Shown in pieces: positions 25,122 through 33,200 of a stretch of 64,000 nucleotides of DNA (its first letter is position 1; every line of letters starts with the position of its first letter). Origin of the DNA: Sphingobacteriales bacterium 50-39. Lineage in GTDB: Bacteria > Bacteroidota > Bacteroidia > Chitinophagales > Chitinophagaceae. A model generated the notes under the pieces. That model saw nothing but the letters and a program-made list of their open reading frames with translations. It was not told where the DNA came from and did no database searches. The translations under genes were made by a program, and so were the position numbers. The DNA lies in contig MKTZ01000013.1 of assembly GCA_001898505.1 (NCBI GenBank), positions 1 through 64,000 on the forward strand, in the 5' to 3' direction.

Positions 25122-25181
25122 GTTGAGATCTGACGGCTGTCAAGGGCGCTGATGACCTTTATCATCCTTGCAGTCCGGGCG

Positions 25182-25304
25182 TAACTGATCGTTCCGGGGG
25201 ATGTCCTGTTTGCAGGCAAACATGCCCAAACTTTCGAACTGGCGCTTCCCACACTGGTGGACAGCCTGGCGCATCAGTTGCATCGATATAAGGACAGCAG
25301 GGCT
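25182..25304 (+). other. Unidentified coding-like fragment
   Basis: Between two stops, the frame reads GDVLFAGKHAQTFELALPTL and then VDSLAHQLHRYKDSRA before TGA at 25302-25304. It has coding-like composition but no start and no family I recognise. It may be the tail of a lost gene. Confidence 0.25.
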
Positions 25305-25324
25305 TGAGAAGAGTGTTTGTTTGC

Positions 25325-25876
25325 CTAGAACTTTTGCAAAAAGGTAAGCGCATTCCCCGTGCCATTCAACTTCAGGAAGATCGCTTTGCTTCCATTATTT
25401 TCTGTTCCTGATCCATAAGTATACCTCGATGTGATTGTCAGCTCGCTTTTTTCCAAATCCCTTTCTTCGAGAGTCTGGCCGTTTTGCGTCTTTTTATAAT
25501 GAGCTGTATTGGCATGCGTGATGATTGTTTGCGCCGACTCATCAACCTCCACCGTGCCTTTTGTTACAGACTGCTGGTAAGAAACCACCGTGCCGGATAC
25601 GGTGCTGGACGTAAAATACTGTTCGTAGGTGCCATTGGCGTTGAACTTAAATGCAATAGCCATCTGAAAAGCGTTCCCTAAATAGCCGGCAGGATCCTGA
25701 CTCCAATATTCGGTCATCGAAAAATTACCGTACATCCAGTTGCCCTGCAGGGATGCCGGCACATTTGTACGGGGGCCATTGCCGTAATTGTCTGAGTTGT
25801 TTTTAGCTTTTTCCTTCTGACAATTGCCGAACAAGGTTGACAGGGCTACTACCGCCAGCAGAATGATCCTATTCAT
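25325..25876 (-). CDS. Putative lipoprotein of unknown function
   Basis: A 183-residue protein whose signal peptide ends in LFGNC-Q (Cys near 19), fitting a lipoprotein. The mature part has a lipocalin-like layout: LQGNWMYGNF near residue 44, FKFNANGTYEQYFTS near 77, and alternating beta strands to the end. Small lipocalin-like lipoproteins of this form are common in Bacteroidota, but no ligand can be suggested. It is convergent with the SusD gene. Confidence 0.65.
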   Translation of the reverse strand: MNRIILLAVVALSTLFGNCQKEKAKNNSDNYGNGPRTNVPASLQGNWMYGNFSMTEYWSQDPAGYLGNAFQMAIAFKFNANGTYEQYFTSSTVSGTVVSYQQSVTKGTVEVDESAQTIITHANTAHYKKTQNGQTLEERDLEKSELTITSRYTYGSGTENNGSKAIFLKLNGTGNALTFLQKF

Positions 25877-26009
25877 GACTTTTATTTTTTTTTATCGGCC
25901 GTAAAATTATGCTGCTGAAGAAAGGCAGGAAACAGCATCTGTTGTGAATTGGGAAAGTGGGTGTGTGAATTGACAAATTTAAAGTAGTATCATTGTGAAA
26001 TTTTTCTCC

Positions 26010-26519
26010 ATGAATGGCTTGGTGCTCTATAAAAGCAGGTACGGCGCTACAAGACAATACGCGGACTGGATAGCCACCGACCTCAGATTACCCGTCATCG
26101 ATCCCGAAAGGATCGATGAAAGGCTGCTGGCGGCGTCTGATTTCCTGCTTATTGGCACTTCCGTCTACAATGGCGACCTGCTGCTGAAAACCTGGTTGAG
26201 AGGAAATACGCACCAACTCGAGCAGAAAAAGCTGTTCTTTTTCATTGTATGCGCCCCATCCCCTGATGTGAGCAAACATGGCCAAATAATCATGGACAAT
26301 ATTCCCGGCGCCCTCCTCCGGCCTTCCACCGACGTCTTTTTTCTGCCGGGAAGATGGATTTTCAGCGATCTCTCTCCATCGGACGGGCGGGCGCTTATGG
26401 AGAAAGCCCTGGCAGAGGACGATCCGGCCAAAAAAGCGGTCCTGTCGCAGGACAGCGATGCCGTGAAGAAGGTGAATATCGCCGGGGTGCTGGAAGCCGT
26501 CAGGTCGTTCGTGCCGTAA
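26010..26519 (+). CDS. Flavodoxin-domain protein (HemG-like)
   Basis: A 169-residue protein starting MNGLVLYKSRYGATRQYADW. The S/T-x-Y-G-x-T-x-x-x-A phosphate-binding loop is that of flavodoxin and of HemG-type protoporphyrinogen oxidase. IGTSVYNGDLL (about 50-60) is the second FMN loop, and FFIVCAPSPD and LPGRWIFSDLSP complete the pattern. It probably binds FMN and shuttles electrons; a haem-synthesis role is not certain. A GTG five codons upstream is an alternative start. Confidence 0.75.
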   Translation: MNGLVLYKSRYGATRQYADWIATDLRLPVIDPERIDERLLAASDFLLIGTSVYNGDLLLKTWLRGNTHQLEQKKLFFFIVCAPSPDVSKHGQIIMDNIPGALLRPSTDVFFLPGRWIFSDLSPSDGRALMEKALAEDDPAKKAVLSQDSDAVKKVNIAGVLEAVRSFVP

Positions 26520-26590
26520 GCAAACCTCTGGCCATTTTCTTTCGTTTGTATACAAGTGCTTTTATAATAAGCAATTGCAAAACTTCTGCT

Positions 26591-28513
26591 ATGACCAGGC
26601 TGGGGATGAATTTATGGTTGGTGGTTTTATCCACAATTCCTGCGCTGCCTTCGGCGGAACAATCTCAATCCTGCCCCGTCAATATAAATTTCTCCAACGG
26701 TTCTCTATCCCATTGGGAGGCCTACACCGGTAATAACAAAGACGGTAATGGACCCGACGCGATCAAAGTAACCTATAACCCCTCCGACGCCCAAACCGCC
26801 TTTCCGGAATATAATCTCCCGGCGGTCAGCGGTATCAGGCTTATTTCCTCCCAGGGTGCCGATCCTTTTGGCGGCTTCCCGATGATACCCACCATCAATG
26901 GCCATATTTACCGTTATTCCGTTTTGTTAGGTTCGACATCCGTTGCCGAACGCCAGGCCAGCGACTCGACCACCGGATCCCCGACCAATCCAGCCAATCC
27001 ACCCGGCGGCGCGAAAGGCGGCTATATACGTGGGATAAGTTACCTTATAAATGTTCCCTCCGGCCCATCCACCGAACCCTATACCATGACCTATGCCTAT
27101 GCCATGGTACTGGAGAATGGCACTCATCCCTCGCTGAATCAGCCGATGGCACGGGCGATACTGAGTACCCCCGGTGGAGTGATCGATTGTGCTTCCCCCG
27201 CTTATTACCTCCCAACGGATGGGGGAGAACTGGATACCACAACGGCGCAGGCCAATGGGTTCTCCCTAAGCCCGATGCGCTCCCCGAATGAATCACGCAA
27301 TCCGCAGAGTTCCGGTGAGCATTTGCAGGACGTGTGGACAAAAGGCTGGACAGAGGTGACTTTCGACCTGTCGCCTTACCGCAGTCAACAGGTAACGCTG
27401 ACTTTTGAAGCCGATAATTGTGTGCCGGGCGGGCATTTTGCCTATGCCTATTTTGCATTACGGGATGTTTGTGCGGGTCTACAGATCAGTGGAGATAGTC
27501 TCGCCTGTTCCAATAGTATCGGGAACTATTCGATCCCATCACTGGACAGCGCATCTTATAACTGGTCTGTCCCTGCCGGCTGGCTCCTCCGCTCCGACGG
27601 GAACAAAAACGCCATCACGGTAACGGTTGGCTCACAGCCCGGTTGGATCGTAGCCAGACAGAAGAACAGCTGTACAAGCCTGGCTGATAGCTTATTCGTT
27701 CAGCTTTATCCCGGGGCTCTCCCACAGGCAACGCCCGCCCCCGCTGATACCACTATCTGTTATGGCGAGTCTGCATCACTACATGTTCTTATTACCACCG
27801 GGACTGGTTATACATGGGTCAGCAGCGGATCGTTCGCAGGGGCAAATAAGGGCGTCATCCCGTCCGTACCATTCACTGCCAACATCCTGGCCACTCCAAA
27901 GACGTCGGCGGATTATATTTTGAATGTCCGGAATGACGGCTGCCCCATTATTGTTTCCGATACCGTTGCGGTGACTATCGTTCCCCCCATCAAGGTGGAT
28001 CCAGGCAATGACACCCTGGTGGTCGTCGGTCAACCCCTGCACTTCCATGCAACAAGCAGTGACCTGTACAAGAATGAATACCAATGGACCCCTGCCATCG
28101 GGTTGAGCGATCCCAATATAGCAGATCCGGTGGGCTTGTACGGCGCTGAGATAAATAATATCACTTACCAGGTAAGAGCCACGGATACTTTTGGCTGTTA
28201 CGGTACTGCTTTCGTGAAGGTAACGATAGCGCCTACGCTGCCGGATATTTTTGTGCCCAATGCATTTACACCGGAGAAAGCCAGCAATAACCTGTTCCGG
28301 CCCGTTTGCATGGGTATTGCTTCGCTGGAATATTTTCGTGTGTATAATCGATGGGGACAATTGTTATACAGCACCTCCCACCCTGGCCAGGGATGGGACG
28401 GCAGGGTCCGGGGGAAATTGCAGGACAGCGGCGCCTATCTGTGGATGTTGAAAGGGACCGATTACACCGGCAAGGTTATTTTAAAGAAAGGCACTATGGT
28501 TCTGATCAGGTGA
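26591..28513 (+). CDS. T9SS type B cargo protein (gliding-motility-associated C-terminal domain)
   Basis: A 640-residue secreted protein. The signal peptide (about 1-22, MTRLGMNLWLVVLSTIPALP) is followed by an adhesin-like beta domain with SNGSLSHWEAYTGNNKDGNG. PKD/Ig-like units (about 320-540) come next, with repeated Pro/Gly turns. The end from about 550 (DIFVPNAFTPEKASNNLF, then YFRVYNRWGQLLYSTSHP, then GWDGRVRGKLQDSGAYLWML) is the CHU_C/gliding-motility C-terminal domain, the sorting signal for the type IX secretion system. The product is therefore surface-attached or released. The frame is open upstream, but the ATG at 26591 starts the signal peptide. Confidence 0.88.
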   Translation: MTRLGMNLWLVVLSTIPALPSAEQSQSCPVNINFSNGSLSHWEAYTGNNKDGNGPDAIKVTYNPSDAQTAFPEYNLPAVSGIRLISSQGADPFGGFPMIPTINGHIYRYSVLLGSTSVAERQASDSTTGSPTNPANPPGGAKGGYIRGISYLINVPSGPSTEPYTMTYAYAMVLENGTHPSLNQPMARAILSTPGGVIDCASPAYYLPTDGGELDTTTAQANGFSLSPMRSPNESRNPQSSGEHLQDVWTKGWTEVTFDLSPYRSQQVTLTFEADNCVPGGHFAYAYFALRDVCAGLQISGDSLACSNSIGNYSIPSLDSASYNWSVPAGWLLRSDGNKNAITVTVGSQPGWIVARQKNSCTSLADSLFVQLYPGALPQATPAPADTTICYGESASLHVLITTGTGYTWVSSGSFAGANKGVIPSVPFTANILATPKTSADYILNVRNDGCPIIVSDTVAVTIVPPIKVDPGNDTLVVVGQPLHFHATSSDLYKNEYQWTPAIGLSDPNIADPVGLYGAEINNITYQVRATDTFGCYGTAFVKVTIAPTLPDIFVPNAFTPEKASNNLFRPVCMGIASLEYFRVYNRWGQLLYSTSHPGQGWDGRVRGKLQDSGAYLWMLKGTDYTGKVILKKGTMVLIR

Positions 28514-28524
28514 AGATCGTTGGC

Positions 28525-29277
28525 TCAACTATACCTTTTTCGAGCCCGATATCTTACGGCAAACATACGCGTCAATAGCAACCCAAAAACAAAGCCGCCG
28601 ATATGCGCCGCATATGCCACGTCACCAACCTGTTGGCCACCCAGCATACCGAACCCATCTATTAGTTGAAATGCGAACCACACCCCCAGGACTATAAATG
28701 CAGGAACTGGAATAATAAAAAGGAATATCCATAAATAAACCTTTTTGCCTGGAAATAATCGTATGTATGCAGCCAGCACGGCTGAAATGGCGCCGGATGC
28801 GCCGAGACTTGGGATCAGAAGATTTTGTCCCAAAAATGCCGTCGTGAAGACATGGCATAATCCCGCCAGCATACCACACAGCAAATAAAATATTAGATAC
28901 CTGACGTGCCCCATCGCATCTTCCACATTGTCGCCAAAGATGAACAGGAATAACATATTGCCGGCGATATGCGCCAGCCCCCCATGCAAGAACATGGAAG
29001 TGAATAGCGTGAGAAAGACTGGAATAGGGGTGACACCCAAACCAGGCTGGACCATCCGCTGGCCTGTGTAGGGATTGATCTGAATTTGTGAATGGGTAAC
29101 AATATCATGACCCGTTAGAATTTCACCCGGAACAGTGGAGTAGGAATAGGTAAGCTGCACATTATGTCCCCAGTGCTGCCAATATATAAATACAAAGATG
29201 TTAAGTCCTATAAGAAGGTAATTTACGATAGGGGTAGTTGTCCTATCCCTGTTGTCGTCACCGATGGGTAAAACCAT
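28525..29277 (-). CDS. Rhomboid-family intramembrane serine protease
   Basis: A 250-residue polytopic membrane protein with about six hydrophobic segments. The catalytic Ser is in LGASGAISAVLAAY (G-x-S-G, about residue 150) and the catalytic His in HIGGFVFGLLLTR (about residue 230). The HGGLAHIAGNMLFLFIFGDN segment (about 98-117) is the conserved helix-2 H-x-x-x-N motif. All catalytic elements are present, so the enzyme is expected to be active, cutting transmembrane substrates. It converges with the T9SS cargo gene, 11 bases apart, and follows the DUF1080 gene by 12 bases on the same strand. Confidence 0.9.
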   Translation of the reverse strand: MVLPIGDDNRDRTTTPIVNYLLIGLNIFVFIYWQHWGHNVQLTYSYSTVPGEILTGHDIVTHSQIQINPYTGQRMVQPGLGVTPIPVFLTLFTSMFLHGGLAHIAGNMLFLFIFGDNVEDAMGHVRYLIFYLLCGMLAGLCHVFTTAFLGQNLLIPSLGASGAISAVLAAYIRLFPGKKVYLWIFLFIIPVPAFIVLGVWFAFQLIDGFGMLGGQQVGDVAYAAHIGGFVFGLLLTRMFAVRYRARKRYS

Positions 29278-29289
29278 ATTCCATTAAAA

Positions 29290-30018
29290 TTATAGCTCCC
29301 GGATCTTTATGTTTTTAAAAGCTACAGCTTTTTGCCAGTCCTGTAGTGCGATACGACCGCTGGTCTGCTTGCCGAACCCGGGAAAATTATTAAAATGCGT
29401 CTTGCCTATTGTGTCGATCCAGGCCGGTGAAGTAAAGTCCTGTTGAACGGTCAATACCCCATTCAGGTAAAATTCGACATGACCATCCAGCTGCTTTATC
29501 CTCGACTCGTTCCATACGCCGGCGCGTGTCGTATCCACCGGATTTTTCTGCGGCAACAGCCCAAAAATACAACCGGATCGTTTCAGCGGGTCCGCGTAGT
29601 CCGGATGGGAACCTTCCAGCATCTGATATTCAGGACCCGAGGCCCAGGTTGCCTGTATATCCGGCCTTTCAACGACATTGATAAATACACCACTATTTCC
29701 ACCTTTATTTATTTTCCAGTCAAATGTCAGGTCAAAGTTCTTATACTCCTTGTCAGTGACCAGGTCCATATGGTCAAACCGTATATCGGGCCCGCATATC
29801 AGCTCGCCATTGCTCACCGTCCATGTGGATGCGCGTTTATCGTCGTTGTACAAATGCCACCCTTTTGTCGACTGGCCATCAAAGAGCAATACCCATCCTT
29901 CTTTTTTCTCTTTTTCGGTGAGCTGGTTATCATGTTTTACCTCGGTGCAGGAGCTGATGATACATATTACGAATAAGCAGGCTCCTATGATCTTGATGAA
30001 TGGGGGCGGCATCGTCAT
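29290..30018 (-). CDS. DUF1080 lipoprotein (3-keto-disaccharide hydrolase domain)
   Basis: A 242-residue protein. The signal peptide ends in IISSC (Cys near 24), a lipobox. The mature part begins EGWVLLFDGQSTKGWHLY, the universal start of DUF1080. FDLTFDWKINKGGNSGVFIN, EYQMLEGSHPDYADP and WNESRIKQLDGHVEFYLNG are further hallmarks. The family has a concanavalin-like fold, and some members hydrolyse 3-keto-disaccharides. No partner oxidoreductase is nearby. It is probably anchored in the periplasm or outer membrane. Confidence 0.88.
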   Translation of the reverse strand: MTMPPPFIKIIGACLFVICIISSCTEVKHDNQLTEKEKKEGWVLLFDGQSTKGWHLYNDDKRASTWTVSNGELICGPDIRFDHMDLVTDKEYKNFDLTFDWKINKGGNSGVFINVVERPDIQATWASGPEYQMLEGSHPDYADPLKRSGCIFGLLPQKNPVDTTRAGVWNESRIKQLDGHVEFYLNGVLTVQQDFTSPAWIDTIGKTHFNNFPGFGKQTSGRIALQDWQKAVAFKNIKIREL

Positions 30019-30050
30019 TTGTTTTCTTACTTTTATCTTAAAGCTAACAT

Positions 30051-31334
30051 ATGAAAAAATTCCTGATCCCTATCCTTTTTTTGGGTATCCATGCTATTTG
30101 CCTGGGACAGCATCCCCCTGATCACAGCCGGTTTGGCGCCTTATTATGGAAGTACCGGACTGATGGAAGGATATTCTCTTCTCCTTCGCTATATCGACAT
30201 CTCATCCTTTTTGGCAGCGAAGACAACTATCTCTATGCACTGAATGCCACCACAGGCGCGTTGGCGTGGAAATTTAAGACGGGCGGCCCTGTCCATGGGT
30301 CACCGGCCGTACAGGGCGATAAGGTCTTTTTTACGAGCTGGGATGGCAATTTTTATGCTGTCGATGCGGGATCAGGCAAACTGCTATGGAAATTCGGCAC
30401 CCGTGGTGAGAAAAGAGCAGGGACAAAAGGGCTTTGGGGCATGAAACCTGGCACCGAATACATGGACGATCCCTTTGACTTCTTTCTTTCATCGCCTGCA
30501 ATAGATTCCCGCAACAGACTTATATACTTCGGCAGCGGTGACGGCAATCTTTATGTCCTGGGGATGGAAGATGGCAAGCCGCAATGGCATTTTCCGACCG
30601 GCGGTATCATACATACAAGCCCGGTCCTTTCTGATAATACCCTGTATTTTGGCAGCTGGGACAGGTACCTCTATGCCCTCGACAGCCGTACGGGGAAGGA
30701 GAAATGGAAATTCGAGACCCGGGCCGATACCAGTTATCATTTGCTGGAAGGTATCCAGGCTTCGCCGCTCGTTTATGACGGCCATGTCTTTTTGGGAGCG
30801 AGGGATGGCTATTTTTATGCGCTGGATGCAGCTACAGGGCAACTGACATGGAAGTATTCCGCCAATAGTTCATGGATACTCACGACCGCGACGGCAAAAG
30901 ACCATGTGATCTATACCGGGACCTCCGACAGCTATTTGCTGCTTGCATTGGACGAGGCGACGGGTAAGGAGAAATTTCGGACGACGGCAAATGGGTATGT
31001 CTATTCCTCCCCGGTGATTGCTGCCAACACCATTTATTTCGGAGATTTCACCGGCCAATTATTGGCAGTTGATCGTATTTCCGGCGATGTCATCGACCGG
31101 CTGGAGACGCCTGGTAGGTTAAAAAATGGAGACTCCATCCTGAATAAGGGCAAGCTCGACTTTGCGTATATGACCAGGGGAATGGACCTGGCCAACTATA
31201 CTACAACGGTCATCGGCATGAATAAATTATATAGGCTGGGCCCGATACTTTCCAAGCCTGTCATAGACAAGGACGTTATCTATTTTGGATCTGCTGACGG
31301 ATGTCTTTATGCGGTGCGTCTTGTCAAACCGTGA
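30051..31334 (+). CDS. Exported PQQ-like beta-propeller protein
   Basis: A 427-residue protein with a signal peptide (MKKFLIPILFLGIHAICLGQ). It consists of repeats of about 40 residues with the PQQ pattern: YALNATTGALAWKFKTGG, YAVDAGSGKLLWKFGTRG, YALDSRTGKEKWKFETRA and YALDAATGQLTWKYSANS. At least seven blades are visible. No dehydrogenase residues are present, so it looks like a binding or scaffold propeller (BamB-like fold) and not a quinoprotein enzyme. It is divergent from the DUF1080 gene with 32 bases between. Confidence 0.85.
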   Translation: MKKFLIPILFLGIHAICLGQHPPDHSRFGALLWKYRTDGRIFSSPSLYRHLILFGSEDNYLYALNATTGALAWKFKTGGPVHGSPAVQGDKVFFTSWDGNFYAVDAGSGKLLWKFGTRGEKRAGTKGLWGMKPGTEYMDDPFDFFLSSPAIDSRNRLIYFGSGDGNLYVLGMEDGKPQWHFPTGGIIHTSPVLSDNTLYFGSWDRYLYALDSRTGKEKWKFETRADTSYHLLEGIQASPLVYDGHVFLGARDGYFYALDAATGQLTWKYSANSSWILTTATAKDHVIYTGTSDSYLLLALDEATGKEKFRTTANGYVYSSPVIAANTIYFGDFTGQLLAVDRISGDVIDRLETPGRLKNGDSILNKGKLDFAYMTRGMDLANYTTTVIGMNKLYRLGPILSKPVIDKDVIYFGSADGCLYAVRLVKP

Positions 31335-31415
31335 GGACCTTTTGCGCTGTCTCAGCGGTGGTCCGGGGCGGACGAGCGGCTGGTGATTGTCGGTGAGGTT
31401 GTGTATATTCGATCT

Positions 31416-31790
31416 ATGAATCTACTTGGCAATATCATATGGTTGATCTTTGGCGGGTTGGCCGCTGCACTCGGATACCTGGTGGGGGGCATAGTTTTAT
31501 GCATGACCATCATAGGTATTCCCTTCGGGCTCCAATGTTTTAAATTAGCTGCGCTCGAGCTATGGCCCTTTGGCAGCCAGGTAGTATCCGGAGACAGCCG
31601 GGCAGGGTGTCTGTCTGTAGTTTTTAATATCATATGGCTGATCTTTGGCGGTCTTTATACGGCCCTGGTCCATTTGGTTTTTGCCTTTCTGCTTTGTATA
31701 ACTATTATCGGGATACCCTTTGCACGTCAGCATCTGAAATTGATGGAGCTGTCGCTGATGCCGTTTGGGAAACGGATCGAGTATAGATAA
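31416..31790 (+). CDS. YccF-domain membrane protein
   Basis: A 124-residue integral membrane protein made of two similar halves. Each has NIIWLIFGG, then a hydrophobic helix, then T-I-I-G-I-P-F and a PFG close. The repeated IIWLIFGG and TIIGIPF are the YccF signature. I chose the ATG at 31416 because an 11-residue extension upstream has no family counterpart. The function of YccF proteins is unknown. Confidence 0.88.
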   Translation: MNLLGNIIWLIFGGLAAALGYLVGGIVLCMTIIGIPFGLQCFKLAALELWPFGSQVVSGDSRAGCLSVVFNIIWLIFGGLYTALVHLVFAFLLCITIIGIPFARQHLKLMELSLMPFGKRIEYR

Positions 31791-31821
31791 GTCACCATTG
31801 TAGGGAGCCGGCAGGCACCGA

Positions 31822-32412
31822 TCACTGACTGCGTTTAAGATAAAATTCCCCATCCGTAATAGCTGCAGACCTGGCAAGATCGCTGCGATACACCGTACCG
31901 GAGAAAGTACCCTTGACAGAGGCAGACGTCATCTCTGTGATCGTGAGTTTCGCATTAGCTATAACCCCGGCAATACCAGTGTTTCCCGTATTGTCGGCGA
32001 ACTCGCCTGCCGTGAGATACCCGGTGCCTGTCGAGTCATACCAGAAGATGGTCGTCTGCGGGACCATGATGCCATTGGATCGTCGTGATTTGAGGGGATC
32101 ATTATATCCGACATTAGCGGCAATGGGGTTGGCGCTGTAGATAATGATAGTGACGGCGTTCTTTAATCCGGCATTCACATCCTTATAGGCAACCATTACA
32201 CAGGTGTATAAGCTGTCCGATTTGAGTAGGGTGATGCCCGCAAATGGCTGGCTATCGTATTCGACGGACGAGCCGTTCATCTTAAATCGCGTATAATAAC
32301 CGTTACCACCACTGCCGCTCGCAGGACCGCTGCTGCTTTTTTTGCAATCAGAGAAAAAAAATGGCAGGATCGCTGCAAGATACAAGACGCTGCGAAAAGA
32401 TGATCTGTTCAT
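31822..32412 (-). CDS. Putative lipoprotein of unknown function
   Basis: A 196-residue protein with signal peptide and lipobox-like FFSDC (Cys near 23). Ser/Gly residues follow, then a compact beta-rich domain (YYTRFKMNGSSVEYDSQPFA ... VKGTFSGTVYRSD). The ending GTFSGTVYRSD-x-A-x-x-x-x-x-I-T-D-G-E-F is common in small Bacteroidota lipoproteins of the DUF6252 type; I make this comparison from memory. A barrel protein gene lies about 50 bases upstream on the same strand. Confidence 0.6.
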   Translation of the reverse strand: MNRSSFRSVLYLAAILPFFFSDCKKSSSGPASGSGGNGYYTRFKMNGSSVEYDSQPFAGITLLKSDSLYTCVMVAYKDVNAGLKNAVTIIIYSANPIAANVGYNDPLKSRRSNGIMVPQTTIFWYDSTGTGYLTAGEFADNTGNTGIAGVIANAKLTITEMTSASVKGTFSGTVYRSDLARSAAITDGEFYLKRSQ

Positions 32413-32461
32413 GGTTATGCTTTGTTAGAGGTTCGGAATTTAGAGGCTCAAGATATAGGGT

Positions 32462-33028
32462 TCAGAATTTTATCGCGATGCCGACATTCAGATAGGCCAC
32501 GCCATATCCCAATTCGACCAGGACGGCGATATTGTCGGTAAAGAAATACCGGCCGCCCACATAAAGGCTGAGGCCCACGGCGCTGCCATAGCTACCGGCG
32601 CCTGACACGTTCCCGGTGCCGTTGTTATCACTATAAGAATAGCTCAGGTGATTGTAGGACAGCATGGCCCCTCCGTATACATCCAGCTTGTCTGCATTAA
32701 GGCCATTGTAATGATAGGCGCTGCGGATGCCAACGACGGTATAGTGCCATTTTTGGTCATAGCTGTATGAGCCGCCCTTCCCGGAGTAACTATATCCCTT
32801 GTATCCAATATAACCACCCAGGCTGACGACGCCGGGACCGCCGATGTCCCATACGCCCCGCTCATATTGAAGGCTGAGGGCCGGGGTTTGGGAGGCGCCC
32901 GAATAGCTGAGGATTGAGCTGCCCAAGCCGATGCCGGCGCTGACAATATTGGTCCCTTTCACAAATTCCTGCGCGTGTACCGACAGGACCATGCCGGTGA
33001 CCGCCATAAGCAGTAGCAATTTTTTCAT
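32462..33028 (-). CDS. Small outer-membrane beta-barrel protein
   Basis: A 188-residue protein with a signal peptide (MKKLLLLMAVTGMVLSVHAQ). The mature part has alternating amphipathic strands with many Gly/Tyr/Ser residues (YIGYKGYSYSGKGGSYSYDQ, HYTVVGIRSAYHY, AVGLSLYVGGRYFF) and ends in LNVGIAIKF, a typical barrel C-terminus. It is probably an eight-stranded OmpW/OmpX-like barrel. The frame is open to 33091, but the signal peptide begins at 33028. Confidence 0.75.
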   Translation of the reverse strand: MKKLLLLMAVTGMVLSVHAQEFVKGTNIVSAGIGLGSSILSYSGASQTPALSLQYERGVWDIGGPGVVSLGGYIGYKGYSYSGKGGSYSYDQKWHYTVVGIRSAYHYNGLNADKLDVYGGAMLSYNHLSYSYSDNNGTGNVSGAGSYGSAVGLSLYVGGRYFFTDNIAVLVELGYGVAYLNVGIAIKF

Positions 33029-33200
33029 GTCTGTATTTTTAAGAGAGAGCGTTAAAGAGGAGCGTTCGGGAATAAAATTAACGGTCCACATAGGCTAAGG
33101 CAAGGCGTATTTATTCTTTGCGCGCCACCATTTATTTTTTGAGGGGAAAGCGATAAAATTTGCTTACCTTAAACTGCCCTTAAGCCACCCGAATAAACCC

